NCBI GenBank assembly: GCA_027605045.1
Contig: JAQFWX010000005.1
Coordinates: forward strand, 1,860,001 to 1,924,000
Length of the DNA stretch: 64,000 bases
Direction: 5' to 3'
DNA from: Phallus indusiatus
Lineage: Eukaryota; Basidiomycota; Agaricomycetes; Phallales; Phallaceae
Shown here: positions 1 to 11,399 of the stretch, piece after piece
Layout of the letters: the number at the start of each line of letters is the position of its first letter
Numbering within the stretch: the first letter of the stretch is position 1
The notes under the pieces: model-generated
The model's database searches: none
What the model was told of the DNA's origin: nothing
What the model saw: the letters and a program-made list of their open reading frames with translations, nothing else
Translations under genes and position numbers: made by a program

Positions 1-577
1 GCCTCAGGTAGTCTCCTCATGACATCCTGTGCCCGTCGAGTTTATCGCTCAAAAACGGTTCCAAGCATGAATCCCAAAGCTTCAGACGTAATAACTAGCA
101 CCAAAAATCAGCATATTTATAAAACATGGTTTTCTTACAGGAATAATGAGGCATTTAAAATACACTTACTCGTCCAAAGCACATGATTTCCATAGCTTAA
201 AGCTTGGACCAAAAGCGAGATTTCCGGCGCTTGGAGTTGAAGCTCCGACAAAAAATATCGAGCCGATTTTTGGCCGATTTCCTCTCCCAAATTTTAGGGG
301 TCGGCACCCCACCCACAATATCAACGATTAACGCTGCACGAAGCGACTCGCAAGTACAACATATTTCGCTTTATGAATGATTAGTAGCCGAAAAGTTAAG
401 TGTCGAATTTCGGGATGATATCGTGAGAATGCAAATAGATTGTTATATAATTTATAGCCATTTCTCAGTTTACTTGGGGGGACTCGCTTGTTATGTTTGC
501 CCGTGGGCAAAGTTTCAACCCATCTCTCTGACTGCCGCTACTTTCGAAAGAAATCAACCCCTCTCAGACACGCTAAA
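1..577. other. Upstream non-coding stretch
   Basis: No convincing coding exon is seen before the oxygenase start at 578. Short open frames here lack ATG starts, splice support or recognisable composition. The last 100 or so bases presumably contain the promoter and 5' UTR of the oxygenase gene. Confidence 0.4.
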
Positions 578-2185
578 ATGACCGAAATGATAAGACCTGC
601 TGCTACCGAGGAAGATAAAGCAATTTTCGACCACCTGCTTCAAAAAATATCAGCCGTTGATTCTTATTTCTGTTGTGGTGGAACTCTCGAACTAAGTGAC
701 AGACCTTTAAATCTGTACTACAAGTCCGATACGACTGGTAAAAGCAGCTGGTAATGAGCTCAACTTCTTGATATCTATCTTTTCAAATGAGGTCAATTAT
801 TTAGGCTCGATATTCACAAGCTTTTTGAACAATCAGAACAAGACCGCCAGACTGAAATAAACAATCTACTCGAAGCGTGTGTGCCTGCTCCCCACGGAAG
901 AGGGGACAAGACTGTGCTTGATGAATCTTATCGACTCGCTCGGGAGCTCCGTTCAAATGAATTTGCTCTTGGCATAGATCTTTTAGGTGAAATCGGTACC
1001 GAGATTTTGCCAACCATTAGCACGTTGACTGCTGGAAGGTCGATTCTCGCTGCAAAAGATCACGATTGCAACAGTGTCCGAAATCTCACCATGGTCCCGC
1101 GTTTGTACAAACTCAATGCGTATTCGAAGAATGGTTTCTTCAAACCTCATAAAGATACACCGAAAGGAACTGACCATGTTGGTACACTAATGATTGCTCT
1201 TCCAATTGCTCATGAAGGAGGTGCATTGCGAGTTAATCACGGTGGAAACGAAATCGTCTTTGACTGGCACAAAAAATGCTCCGAACGTTTCAAACGGGTT
1301 CAAGAGGATGATAACAAGCTGAAGATCTCGCTCCCCTGGGCATTTCTTTTTTCCGATGTTGAACACGAAGTTCTGCCCGTGGAATCAGGAACGCGCGTCA
1401 CTATCGCATACGACATCTTCTCTTCCACGAGTGAGCCGCTGGCAGGGGACATGGGGCTGCCCGTGACTAACGTGGACGGAACGACGACCTCATTGTACAA
1501 TGACTTCGTGGCAGCATTGCGCAATCCTTTGTTCCTCACCAAAGGCGCTCAAGTGGCTATCGCGCTTTCACATTCATATCCCATGCCTCGCAAGAAACTT
1601 AAGCTAACAAATGAAAGGTTTGTAGCATACTTAAAAGGCGTCGATGCAATCGTATATCGTGCGATGAAGGCGGCGGGATTTGATGTTTCTGTGAAGGCTG
1701 TTATGGAGCGAGAACTTGATCTCCATGAAAAGCCTTACTCGTCTGCAAGTATTCCACAAGATGGTTACGGCCCTTTGGTAGATGGATCACTCGAGGACAA
1801 AATGTTGAAAGACCATGGCCAGTACATTTATCAGACGTTTCTTGTCACGTCTGATACTTTCACGTTCATACACAATGAAGATTTGCCTGTAGGCTCTGAC
1901 CCTGCCACGACGTTCGACGACCGTGAAGATGAAGGCTTTAAGTATGTTGTTGAGGAAGAGTATAATGCTTGGCCAAGTCCCCAGCTGATGTGTAAGCTAT
2001 TCAGGTCGATGATGGCTCCACACATACTTATCATTTGGACAGGGGTGAAAAAGCCAACGGGCACATTCGTGGACGCTGGTACCTATGTCGCTTACTCTAA
2101 CGAATACGCGGTAGACTATTTTTATAGTGCAGCTGCGTTCGTACTGAATGTTCCACCGTTCGGAGAAAAATCTCGTTCCTTCTAG
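578..2185 (+). CDS. 2OG-Fe(II) oxygenase, prolyl-4-hydroxylase-like
   Basis: The predicted protein is 517 aa from two exons (578-750 and 805-2185). The single 54-bp intron is phase 2, with a GTAATG donor and a TTTAG acceptor. The ATG at 578 was chosen because the frame upstream has no other in-frame ATG. The double-stranded beta-helix signature is visible: the iron ligands are His173 and Asp175 in KPHKDTP and His245 in DVEHEV, and Arg255 in GTRVTIAYD is the probable 2-oxoglutarate anchor. The family is abundant in Agaricomycetes. Its members hydroxylate an unknown substrate and most are uncharacterised. There is no signal peptide, so the protein is probably cytosolic or nuclear. The gene ends about 200 bp from the convergent 7TM-like copy A. 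Degenerate copies of this gene occur elsewhere in the window, making this the intact founder-like member. The general fold is well supported; the substrate is not predictable. Confidence 0.85.
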
Positions 2186-2329
2186 CTTATATATACGAAA
2201 CAGAAAAATAGTGAACTTGCTTTTCGCCTCAGAGCTTTTGAAATTAGCTCTCAGGGACACTGATATAGTATGACCCACGACCATGCAATCGAAGCGCAGT
2301 CAACACAAAAATACAATACGGATATATTA

Positions 2330-4190
2330 CTCTAATTGAATAACACAAGTTTATGTAGCAGAACTAAGCAGATGAATGTGTCGATTGAATCTTTCGGGGC
2401 GAAAAAAAGGAGATCCAAACGGAAAGAATGTCCTAAAATGACAGTGTATGTAAGTTATTAATTACTGAAAACAGCGATTAGCTTCAGTCTTATACTTGCT
2501 TTCTGCAAGAACACTAGTGCAATAATCGTAGGATCTGTAAACAGCACAACTGATTTAATATTGAAAAATTAAACAGAATGTGCTGAGACTCGCAAAGGGG
2601 GAGAAGAATAGCATATGCAATGGCCATGCGCCTAAAGAACAAAGACGTTCCTAGGTCGACTTCGGCCGTCGACGTCGATAAACCAGCGCTAGATAATTTA
2701 CATAAAGATAAAGAGCACGATATTACGATCAGAGTCGGTCAAAGGCAAGAGTCACAGACGTACAGGGTTATCAACAATCTATATACGCATAGAAATGACA
2801 TGCGTATTAAAAGGGAATTGGGTATAACAGGTCCGTCAAAACCTTCTATTTGGCTGAGCTTCAAACGATATTTGTTGAACACGACAAGAAGGACGACTGT
2901 GAGGTTCTCGTTATTCATGTTCAATATGAATCATGGAGAGAAAACAATTATAACCATCAATGATAGTTGCAATTATGCTGGTAGCTCCTATAAAATAGTT
3001 TATGGCAACGGTGAACTTTATGGAGGTAATGAATAGTTCAAGCTGGAGTAGACGAGAATTCAATTATTAATAGTGTGACTACCATAACGATATGTTCGGA
3101 TGCTGGCGTACAAGTGGAATAGGAGCGGATAAATAAGGAGCAATGATAAGCTATTAATTAGTTAGAGACGATTAGTCAAGTAAAAGATTATTTAACTTGC
3201 AGCAGCTTCTATTCGTTTACGGTGTTTCGTGGACATAGGTCGGAACACATTTTGCATTACAACTGCGACATGCAATAAAAGGCTGCATAAGGAAACTGAC
3301 CCCCTTTTACAGATTGGGAATGAATAATGCGTGGAATAGGTCACAAGAATGCATACATTAGAACAACGGAAGGTTGTTGAATGTCAAGCGCAGGGTTCGG
3401 AAGTTTTATGGGTGATAACATTGCCATACGACTAAAAAATATTTGCATAAACCACGATTCTATTTTTTTCATTCATGGCACGTACGAATATACTAAATAC
3501 CACGAGATCATAATAGTTACGATAAAAAAGTTCAAGAAGGCTGCATCTCGCTGAACTTGATTCGATAGACATATAGTAAGCAGCATCGCCAGTAGCAACA
3601 CAAACGTTGCACAAGCGAGGACAAGTATCGTAATCAGGCCCGCTGTATTTAGGGGGAACATCAGAGCTGACCAGTAAGAGCGCAAGGTTGCTAGAGGAGA
3701 GAAACTAAGAAAATCGTCTTGCATGCTTGCATGGGATTATATATTATATTTTTAAGGCGTGACAGATGTGGCTTCTGGAAGTCAATGAGATTGATGACAG
3801 CAAAAAAGGATCAGCCTGAGTCATGTTCCAGAAATAGGAATATATTTATACAGTGGCGGTTTTTCGACAGGCTGATCAACAAGACGGATGTATATGTGAT
3901 GTTGGGAAGTAATATATAGCCAGTATTCGCATGGTGCGAGGTACATAGGAGCGAAAAGGAAAACAGCTTGATTAAAATGTTCCTTCGTGTTGATGTCAGA
4001 CCTGGTGTATATTTAATCTTGACAATTCATATTATATAAGGCATATCCGAATTAAATGGTAAGATATGCTTAACAAATAGTACTCCAGGAATTTTTGTTA
4101 TGTGATTAAAAATAAGCTCAAGAATCATGGCTTTACTTCGAAGGGCATAGACTCACAATTTTCGAAGCGCACTGGTGTTGTGATCGCGTC
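2330..4190 (+). repeat. Segmental duplication, copy 1 (contains 7TM copy A)
   Basis: This block is nearly identical over long stretches to about 7150-9630 in direct orientation. It covers all of 7TM copy A, its upstream region and a shared tail ending near the GTGTTGTGATC motif. Compared with the second copy it lacks two insertions, at about 7187-7523 and 9076-9427. Confidence 0.75.
2380..3724 (-). pseudogene. 7TM receptor-like gene, copy A (frameshifted)
   Basis: Copy A has the exon order of the whole family. A first exon from 3724 carries two hydrophobic segments (the second begins AAFLNFFIVT). A second exon (about 3240-3400) carries a third helix ending in VMQNVFRP. A TM4-like stretch lies near 2960-3030, and a TM5/TM6 exon near 2739-2924 contains RMSFLCVYRLL. 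After that motif the frame breaks: residues that continue into a LSSAG helix in copies B, D and F hit stops here. Copy C shares the lesion, so it predates the A/C duplication. The family call (Agaricomycete seven-helix, GPCR-like) is inferred from helix layout and the basic loop after TM5. Product and ligand are unknown. Confidence 0.6.
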
Positions 4191-4299
4191 TACTAGCCTT
4201 CTTTTTGTGATATTTTTCTGTAGCTGAGATAGCTGAGATAATGTGTATGACAACTATAAATGTATTTCCGAACAGAAATTAGGTGCTCGTCCAAGGTCC

Positions 4300-4405
4300 T
4301 AGCTGACGCGCAGACGTATAAGTCATTCGCGTCAATAGTGAGCCCGGGGTAAAAACTAAACACGTCCATCCGACATCGACGCTGGTGCCTATGCTTGTCT
4401 AGTCA
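4300..4405 (+). pseudogene. 2OG oxygenase C-terminal remnant
   Basis: About 100 bp resemble the 3' end of the oxygenase gene at 578-2185: an LFASIV-like stretch, then a patch matching the codons for DAGTYVAYS. Stops interrupt it. It lies just 3' of where 7TM copy B ends, in the convergent position expected for an oxygenase/7TM pair. Confidence 0.4.
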
Positions 4406-4589
4406 AAAAAACACTCATTGATATAGTATTTTTACGTTGCAAGAGTCAACTGTGTTCGTGCTGAGTGTTTCACGTTCTTATCAGGATGATATACGGAACA
4501 TAAAATCTTGTATCTGACACTTTAGCCTTGCGAAACAGTAAATGCTACGGGTTTATGTGAACTAGAAGCTAAGCATGTGGAACGATCGG

Positions 4590-5887
4590 TGCCTTTAAAT
4601 TCTCTGATGACGACAAGAAAGGAATCCAAACGGAAAGAATGTCCTGAAATGGCAGAGTTATTGAGTATCGAATTAGTGAACCAACATCAGTAGTTTAATT
4701 TAAATACTCGCTTTCTGCAGGAACACCAGTGCAATAATTGTAGAATCTGTAAACAAAGATTTATGACCGTGCTAACAGAATAGAAAAAAAAATCGGACTC
4801 ACAAAGAGGGTGAAGGACATCATATGCAGTGGCCACACGTGTGAAGAACAAAGACGTGCCAAAGTGGCTGTCGCCTAGTGAACCAGCACTGCATAGACAA
4901 AATGAACACGATATCACGACACATGAGAAGAATAGGGTATACAGGGTTGTCAGCAGCCTATATACGCACAAAAACGACATGCGCAACAAAATGGAATTCG
5001 TGATAACAGGGCGGTCAAGGTCCTCTATCCGAGTTTGGCTGAACTTTAAACGATATCTGTTAAACACAGTCAGGAGAACGACTGCCAACATTCTGTTATT
5101 CGTGCTTAGGATCGAAGGCGAAGAAAAATGACAACCATCAATAATTGTAGCAATTAGGCTGATAACTGTTGTGAGGCAACCTATGGCATCAGCAAACGTC
5201 TTAGAAGTAACGAAATATTCGAGCTGAAGAAGATGAAATTTTGTATGACTATGATAAATGCCGACGTTGACGCACTAGCGGAAGAGGGGCCGATAAATAA
5301 GGAATGACAACGAGCTATTGATTAATTAGAGGCGATAAGATATCTAAGTATCAAATTCAGCTTACGGAAGCTTCTATTCGTTTACGATGTTTTGTGGATA
5401 TTGGTCGGAACACATTTAGCGTTACCACTGCGACATGCAATAAAAGGCTGAATAAAGAGACTGATATCCTATTGCGAGTTAGACATGGAAAATGCGTGGA
5501 AAGGGGCAAATACAGACATTAGAACAACGGCAGGTTGCTCAACAGCCAGCACTGGGTCTTGAGCTTCTATCCGGGGCGACACTATCGATATATAACTACA
5601 AAAGATGTGGAATCAGTATACAGAATTTTTCACCCAGCAGAGACATACTAAAGTACGAAATACCATGCTGTGATGGTGGTTATAATCAAAAAGTTCAGAA
5701 AAACTGAATTACGTTGAACTTGATCTGACAGACATATGGTAAGTACGATTGTCAGTAGTAACACAAACGTTGCACAAGTGAGAACAAGTATCGTAATCAG
5801 TCCTCCACTTGGCAGGCGAGACATCGTAGTGGACCAGTCTAAGGGCAAGACAGTTGACGAGGAAAACCTGAGAACACCATGTTGCAT
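4590..5887 (-). CDS. 7TM receptor-like gene, copy B
   Basis: The gene probably starts at the ATG at 5887. Exon 1 encodes two hydrophobic segments containing CATFVLLLTIVLTICLSD and VFLNFLIITT. The TM3 exon lies near 5390-5560. A long open exon (about 4690-5091) contains VVLLTVFNRYRLK, RMSFLCVYRLL and an open LCSAGSLGD region, so the frameshift of copies A and C is absent. The tail lies near 4600-4740. The helix arrangement and the basic loop after TM5 resemble the multi-intron seven-helix proteins common in Agaricomycetes. Function would be at a membrane, ligand unknown. Exon borders were not all fixed, so an intact product is plausible but unproven. Confidence 0.5.
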
Positions 5888-6183
5888 GCGTGCATAAAAG
5901 TATTATTTCCAAATGCCTTCTCGACTGACAGATGAGATGTCTGAAAGCCAATAACGTTGACGGTTATAATTACCTAGTAGTGGCTGTTCGACGGGCTGGT
6001 CAGAAAGACAGATGTACGTGTGATAGTGGGAATCGATATATAGCGAGTTTTCACATGATGCAAAATAAGTGGGATAAGGAAGATAATTCGATTGGAGTGC
6101 TCCCTTGCGTTGGGTCAAGTTGGACCTCAGACGGCGGACCTCGAATATCACCCTAAGCACCCGCTCACACCCATAATTTATTT

Positions 6184-6335
6184 TAAAGAATAATAGCTCA
6201 CTACGTGTAATGACACGAGTGATATTATGATTGCGTACCTAAAGAATAATAGCTAGGTACATTGTTAATAAAGAGATAATGAGAAACTAGACTATAACGA
6301 ACGTACCTCACTACGTGTAATGACACGAGTGAGGA
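6184..6335. repeat. Hairpin-forming short direct repeats
   Basis: A 25-bp motif beginning TCACTACGTGTAATG occurs at about 6198-6222 and again at 6308-6332. Each copy folds into a near-perfect stem (TCACT-CGTGT against ACACG-AGTGA) around an AATG loop. Between them TAAAGAATAATAGCT occurs at about 6184 and 6240, and a GTACCT...AGGTAC inverted repeat spans about 6236-6261. The layout resembles nested miniature element ends. Confidence 0.6.
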
Positions 6336-6599
6336 AATTAGGCGCGTGCGCGTAAGTACTATTTACAGTAACTATAGTCACGTAGTCACGGCGTGACTGT
6401 AACTCAACATATTTCCTAAGCGAGTAGGGTCCGTTATGCTAAAAAATTATCGACTTTTATAGAAAGTTTCGGATATAAATAGATACGCACCCTTTTCTGT
6501 CCTTGTGAGTCCTAGTTATCACTGTTGTGCGAAACACCGCTGAAGAGAGGGAATTAAAGTCTTTCGTATATACGGCCGTTTTTTAATCAAGTGTAAAAT

Positions 6600-7080
6600 T
6601 CAGGGAAAAAGAAGCAACCGTTATAATACATTCTCTGCTTGTGTTTTAATCAACGATCGCGAAAATCTCGTGCGTACGCGGAATCTCTTCAAGAAACGCT
6701 TGGCGATATCGAGGGCTGTGATGCTCATGTTCTGTCACAAATGAGCGTGTTTGAAGGCTTCGTTGAAGCTCCCAATCTCGCCAATATACTCAAGTGGATC
6801 CCCATGCGCAAAGGCAGGATGCAATTGTGCAACGGTCAAGGTATCTTTTTGGACCTAGTCGCACATTTTTGAGTTATGCAGGAAAATCACACCTTTATCT
6901 TTAAACAGGTTCACCGTTGACGAAAAATACAGCTTCTTTGTAGGACTTTGCAGGAATTATTTCAGTGGATTCGGCATGCAGAACACTAAGTACCGTTTCA
7001 TCGAAGGTCCACCTACGGTTCCATCTTTGTTCAAGGTCTATGACAATGCAATGGATCTACTAAAGTGGGTGGTGTGTCTT
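6600..7080 (+). other. Coding-like fragments of unknown type
   Basis: Two open stretches, about 6639-6872 and 6930-7070, have coding-like composition (one ends near DNAMDLLKW). A plausible intron lies between them, with acceptor-like TTTAAACAG and TTTGTAG sites. I do not recognise a domain. They could be exons of a small unknown gene or remnants of one, and no clear start or stop context was found. Confidence 0.25.
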
Positions 7081-7186
7081 TTAATTTCTCATCATGCTGC
7101 ATCCTCTTAAGGGTACGTCGTGCTTTAACGTCTTGCATGTATTAATGGCTGAAATACACAACACAAAATTACAATACGAAATATTT

Positions 7187-7523
7187 GAGTAATAGACTGA
7201 AGAGAGCGCCTCAGGAGAGTGGCAGGAAAGATACGGGAATCAGTGCTCGTGTGTTTAAGAAAATAGAGAGAGAACTGGGGGAAAATCAGTTGTTTATTGT
7301 AGATACTGATTTTTGACATATATACAATTTCGAAACAAAAAAAATTCTATGAGTAATGATGAAGAAAAACGTGTCATACACGTCGTGTAACGTGACTCGA
7401 GGCGACGGTGAATATCGCGCGTTTCGGGACTTTCCATACGTAGCTCGTCTCGGATCTCGTCAAGAGACACATATGTTTGAGATTGAAACTATTTGATCTT
7501 TGCCTAAAAAATGTGAACACTAT
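7187..7523 (+). mobile_element. Insertion-like segment shared with 32.6-32.83 kb
   Basis: Relative to segmental copy 1 (junction near 2326-2332), this stretch interrupts the repeat. About 230-260 bp of it (about 7200-7460) is clearly similar to the reverse complement of about 32600-32830, which lies just upstream of the 91-aa gene. No terminal inverted repeats or clear target duplication were identified. It could be a non-autonomous element or a transposed promoter fragment. Confidence 0.45.
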
Positions 7524-7539
7524 AACTCTAATTGAATAA

Positions 7540-8922
7540 CGCCAGTTTATGTGGCAGAACTAAGCAGATGAATGTGTCGATTGCGTCTTTCGTGGCGAAA
7601 AAAAGGGAGTCCAAACGGAAAAAATGTCCTGAAATGAAAGTACATGTAAGTTATTCATTTCTGGAAACAGCGATTAGCTTAGACTTCAGCAGTCTAATAC
7701 TTGCTTTCTGCAGGAACACCAGTGCAATGATCGTAGGATCTGTAAACAGGTCAACTGTTTGAACCAAAATATTGAAAAATGAAAAAGAATGCTCTCAGAC
7801 ATACAAAGAGGAAGAAGAAAGGCATATGCAACGGTCATGCGCCTAAGAAACAAAGACGTTCCTGGGTTTATTTCGCCCGTCGACGATAAACCAGCGCTAG
7901 ATAAAGATAAAGAGCACGATATTACGATCAGAGTTGGTCAAGGGCAAGAGTCGCAAGACGTACAGGGTTAACAACAATCTATACACACATAGAACCGACA
8001 TGCGTATTAAAAGGGAATTGGGTATAACAAGTCCGTTAAAACCTTCTATCTGGCTAAGCTTCAAACGGTATCTGTTGAACATCACAAGAAGGACGACTGT
8101 GAGGTTCTCGTTATTCATGTTCAATATGAATCATGGAGAGAAAATGATTATAACCATCAATGATAGTTGCAATTATGCTGGTAGCTCCTATAAAATAGTT
8201 TATGGCAATGGTAAACTTTATGGAGGTAATGAATAGTTCAAGCTGGAGTAGACGAGAATTCAATTATTAATAGTGTGACTACCATGACGATATGTTCGGA
8301 TGCTGGCGTACAAGTGGAATAGGAGCGGATAAATAAGGAGCAATGATAAGCTATTAATTAGTTAGAGACGATTAGTCAAGTAAAAGATTCTTTAACTTGC
8401 AGCTGTTTCTATTCGTTTACGGTGTTTCGTGGACATAGGTCGGAACACATTTTGCATTACAATTGCGACATGCAATATAAGACTGCATAGAGAAACTGAC
8501 CCCCTTTTCCAAATTAGGAATTAATAATGCATGGAATAGATTGGAAAAAATGCATACATTAGAACAACGGAAGGTTGTTGAACGTTAAGAGCGAAGTCCG
8601 AAAATCCTTGGAGTGATAACATCGTCATACGACTAAAAGATATTTGCATAACCATTCTAATTTTTTTTTTCAATTATAGCACTTACGAGTATAATAAATA
8701 CCACGAGATCATAGAGGTTACAATAAAAAAGTTCAAGAAGGCTGCATCTCGGTGAACTTGATCTGATAGGCATATAGTAAACACCATCGTCAGTAGCAAC
8801 ACAAATGTTGCACCAGTAAGAACAACTATCGTAGTCAATTCTGCTGTGCTTGAAGACATCAGAGCTGACTTAGAGTGCAAGATTGTTAGCGGAAAAGACT
8901 TAAGAACATCATTTTGTATGGG
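7540..8922 (-). pseudogene. 7TM receptor-like gene, copy C (frameshifted)
   Basis: Copy C is a close duplicate of copy A. The first-exon helices (VLLLTMVFTICLSDQVHRD) lie near 8690-8870 and the TM5/TM6 exon near 7897-8124 with RMSVLCVYRLL. As in copy A, the frame is lost after that motif, so the downstream LSSAG helix is only readable in another frame. The upstream promoter-like block (about 9030-9075) is cut off by the GC-rich segment at 9076-9427. Probably a pseudogene. Confidence 0.6.
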
Positions 8923-9075
8923 ATTATATATTATTTTCAAGGCCTGACAAATGGGGCATCTGAAAGCCAAAGATATTGATGACAGCAAAAAAGAATCAGT
9001 TATGGTTCAAAAATAGGATATTTATAAAGTGACGGTTTTTGGACAGGTTGATTAGAAAGACGGATGTATATATGG

Positions 9076-9427
9076 TCCTGCCTCGTCTCGCTCCCCATGA
9101 TGGTGTCCGTGGTAGGTTGGGGGGAAGAACTGTGCTCAGAACGCGGAACAAGACCGCCGCATGGGCGGGCTCTTGCTTGGCGAATTCAGACGCTGTCACT
9201 CGGAGTGACACGAGACTATGCTGTTGAGTGCTCTAGCGAGTGTTAGAGTGGGATGGAGGGCGCGAAAAAATGATGGAAGGAATGATGGTGGCGATGTCAC
9301 CTAGGCTCTAGCTCAAGTGCGATGACGGGGAGAGCACGTGATGGGCTCTGGCACCCGCGAGCTCAGCTGACAAAAGGTAGAATCTCGGCGATGCCAACTC
9401 GTGATAATTGCTATCGTGGTATATGCG
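9076..9427. mobile_element. GC-rich inserted segment of unknown type
   Basis: The surrounding duplicated sequence matches copy 1 on both sides, but this roughly 350-bp segment is unrelated to the roughly 110 bp at the same place (about 3900-4010). It is visibly richer in G+C than its AT-rich surroundings. GTATAT occurs at both edges, a possible short target duplication. No coding potential or known element was recognised. Confidence 0.4.
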
Positions 9428-9789
9428 TAGTATATTTAATCTTGACAATTCATATACGAAGGTATATCCGACCTGAAAGGTATCAGTTGACAGTGCTTTA
9501 AAATAGTATTCCCCAGGAGTCTTTTTTGTGTGATTAAAAATAAGCTCAGGAATCATGGTATTTCACGTTAAAGGGCACAGACTCACAATTTTCGAAGCGC
9601 ACTGGTGTTGTGATCACATCTGAACCGTGAAGTCAACTTCGCTATTCTGATCATCACCAGTTCATCACGATCTGAGGAGTCGTATTTTCAGGGCATTCGT
9701 ACATTTTATGTAATTACATAAAAAGCTCAACTCATCATCGATGGCCTGTGTATTTGAGCGGGACTCGCCGTTTTATCCCTTCTATTTTG

Positions 9790-11220
9790 CAAAATCATAA
9801 AGAAATTTTAATCAATTGCTTCCAGAAATATCAGTCGCGGATTCTTATTTTAGTTGTGGTGAAACCCTCAAATTAACAGACGGACCTTTGGCTCTGTACT
9901 ACAGATCTGAGACGATTAGTAGAAAAAATTAGGCTTGACTTTCCCATCGCGACTTCATCAAGCGATCTTCTCGAAGCGTGCCAATGACAGTGTGCCTGCT
10001 CCCCACGGAAGAGGGGACGAGACTGTGCTTGACGAAACTAATTAGCTAGCTTGTGAGCTTAGACCAAACTAATTAAGTATAGATCTGAAGTGGGCACCGG
10101 GATTTTGTCGACAATTAACACCTTAACCGGGGGAAAGTCGAGACTTGCTCACAATGAAGCTGGCAGAAGCGTTCCGAAACTGCCCACGATCCCCCGTCTG
10201 CACAATTTTCATGTGCATAAGAATGGCTTCTTCAAACCTCGGGGACACGCCCAAAGGAACCGATCAGGTCGGCACATTGATGTTTGCTTTTCTGGTTGCT
10301 TATTAAGGAAGCGCATTGCAGATTAATTACAATGAGAGCTAAGTTGTGTTTGACTGACATCAACAATTTTCAAAGCTTCGCTAACGTTCGAGAAGGTGAT
10401 AGCTGAAGATCTCCCCTGGGCGTTCATTTTATCCGATGTTGAGCATGAAGTTTTACCTGTTGAATCAGGGACACACGTCATCATCACCTACGATATTTTC
10501 CATGCTCGAGCAGTCCGACCAAGCCTTTCAATGTCGAGAACGTCGTCATAGGATCACCCGCGAATAATTTGGATGCAATGATGATCCCATTATACAATGA
10601 TTTCGTCGCGGTATTGCGCAATCCTTCCTTCCTCATCAAAGACGTCGAAGTAGCTATTGCGTTGTGGCATTCATATCTTGGCATGCCTCAAACAGCGCTG
10701 AAATTCACCAACAAACAGTTTGCTGCGCATCTAAAAGGTGCTGACGCAGTCGTGTATCATACAATAAAAGTAGCGGGGTTCGATGTCTCCTTGAAAGCGG
10801 TTATGGTGGCAAGAGCCCCACAAAGATTACAAATTTGCAGGTATCACAGAAGATGGCTGTGGGCCCGTGATGGATACCGACAGATATTCCAGGACGATGA
10901 AGTTTTTAATCACGTCGAATACTTTCATGCCGAAGCTTGGAACCTGTTCGTGTCCGAAGAAAACAATAACTAACCGTATTGTCAAGGGGTATATTTGGTG
11001 CTCGGTCAAGTCCGCAGCTGATGTGTGAGTTATTCGCGTCGATGATGGAACTATATTTAAATTTATTATTCGAACAGGGATGAAAAAGCCGAAAGACACA
11101 TTCATTGATGCTGGTGCGACCCTGTATCGCCTATTTGAATGAGCATTCACTAGTTTATGCGCCAAATGTTCCACCTTTTGGGGGAAAATCTCGTTCCTTT
11201 TAATGTTGAATTTCATAGCT
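9790..11220 (+). pseudogene. 2OG-Fe(II) oxygenase pseudogene
   Basis: This is a full-length decayed copy of the gene at 578-2185. Recognisable pieces in order are a CGETLKL segment near 9850, the PAPHGRG-like patch near 9995, the GFFKP region near 10225 with the HKDTP motif frameshifted, DVEHEVLPVESGT at about 10435-10480, a long open piece at 10569-10860 (YNDFVAVLRNPSF), and the C-terminal NVPPFGGKSRSF-like stretch near 11165-11200. Multiple stops and frameshifts preclude function. It lies convergent to 7TM copy D, as the intact oxygenase lies convergent to copy A. Confidence 0.8.
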
Positions 11221-11399
11221 ACCCGAGGAATAGAACAGAACTTGCAATCAACCTGACCCTTGTGCCTGATACTTTCTCGAGTTCAGCTTTCGGCCCAGGG
11301 ATAGTGTGTTATTGCGAAACGATCGACTCACAATTACGGGATCGAAGCACTACCAATACTCTAAGGTCTATCTAAACCAAAATCAGACAGCTGAATGAA

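Larger units (their letters stand above)
7150..9630 (+). repeat. Segmental duplication, copy 2 (contains 7TM copy C)
   Basis: This is a direct repeat of about 2330-4190, about 5 kb downstream. It carries 7TM copy C plus two extra segments absent from copy 1: about 7187-7523, whose sequence also occurs inverted near 32.6-32.83 kb, and a GC-rich segment at about 9076-9427. Confidence 0.7.
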
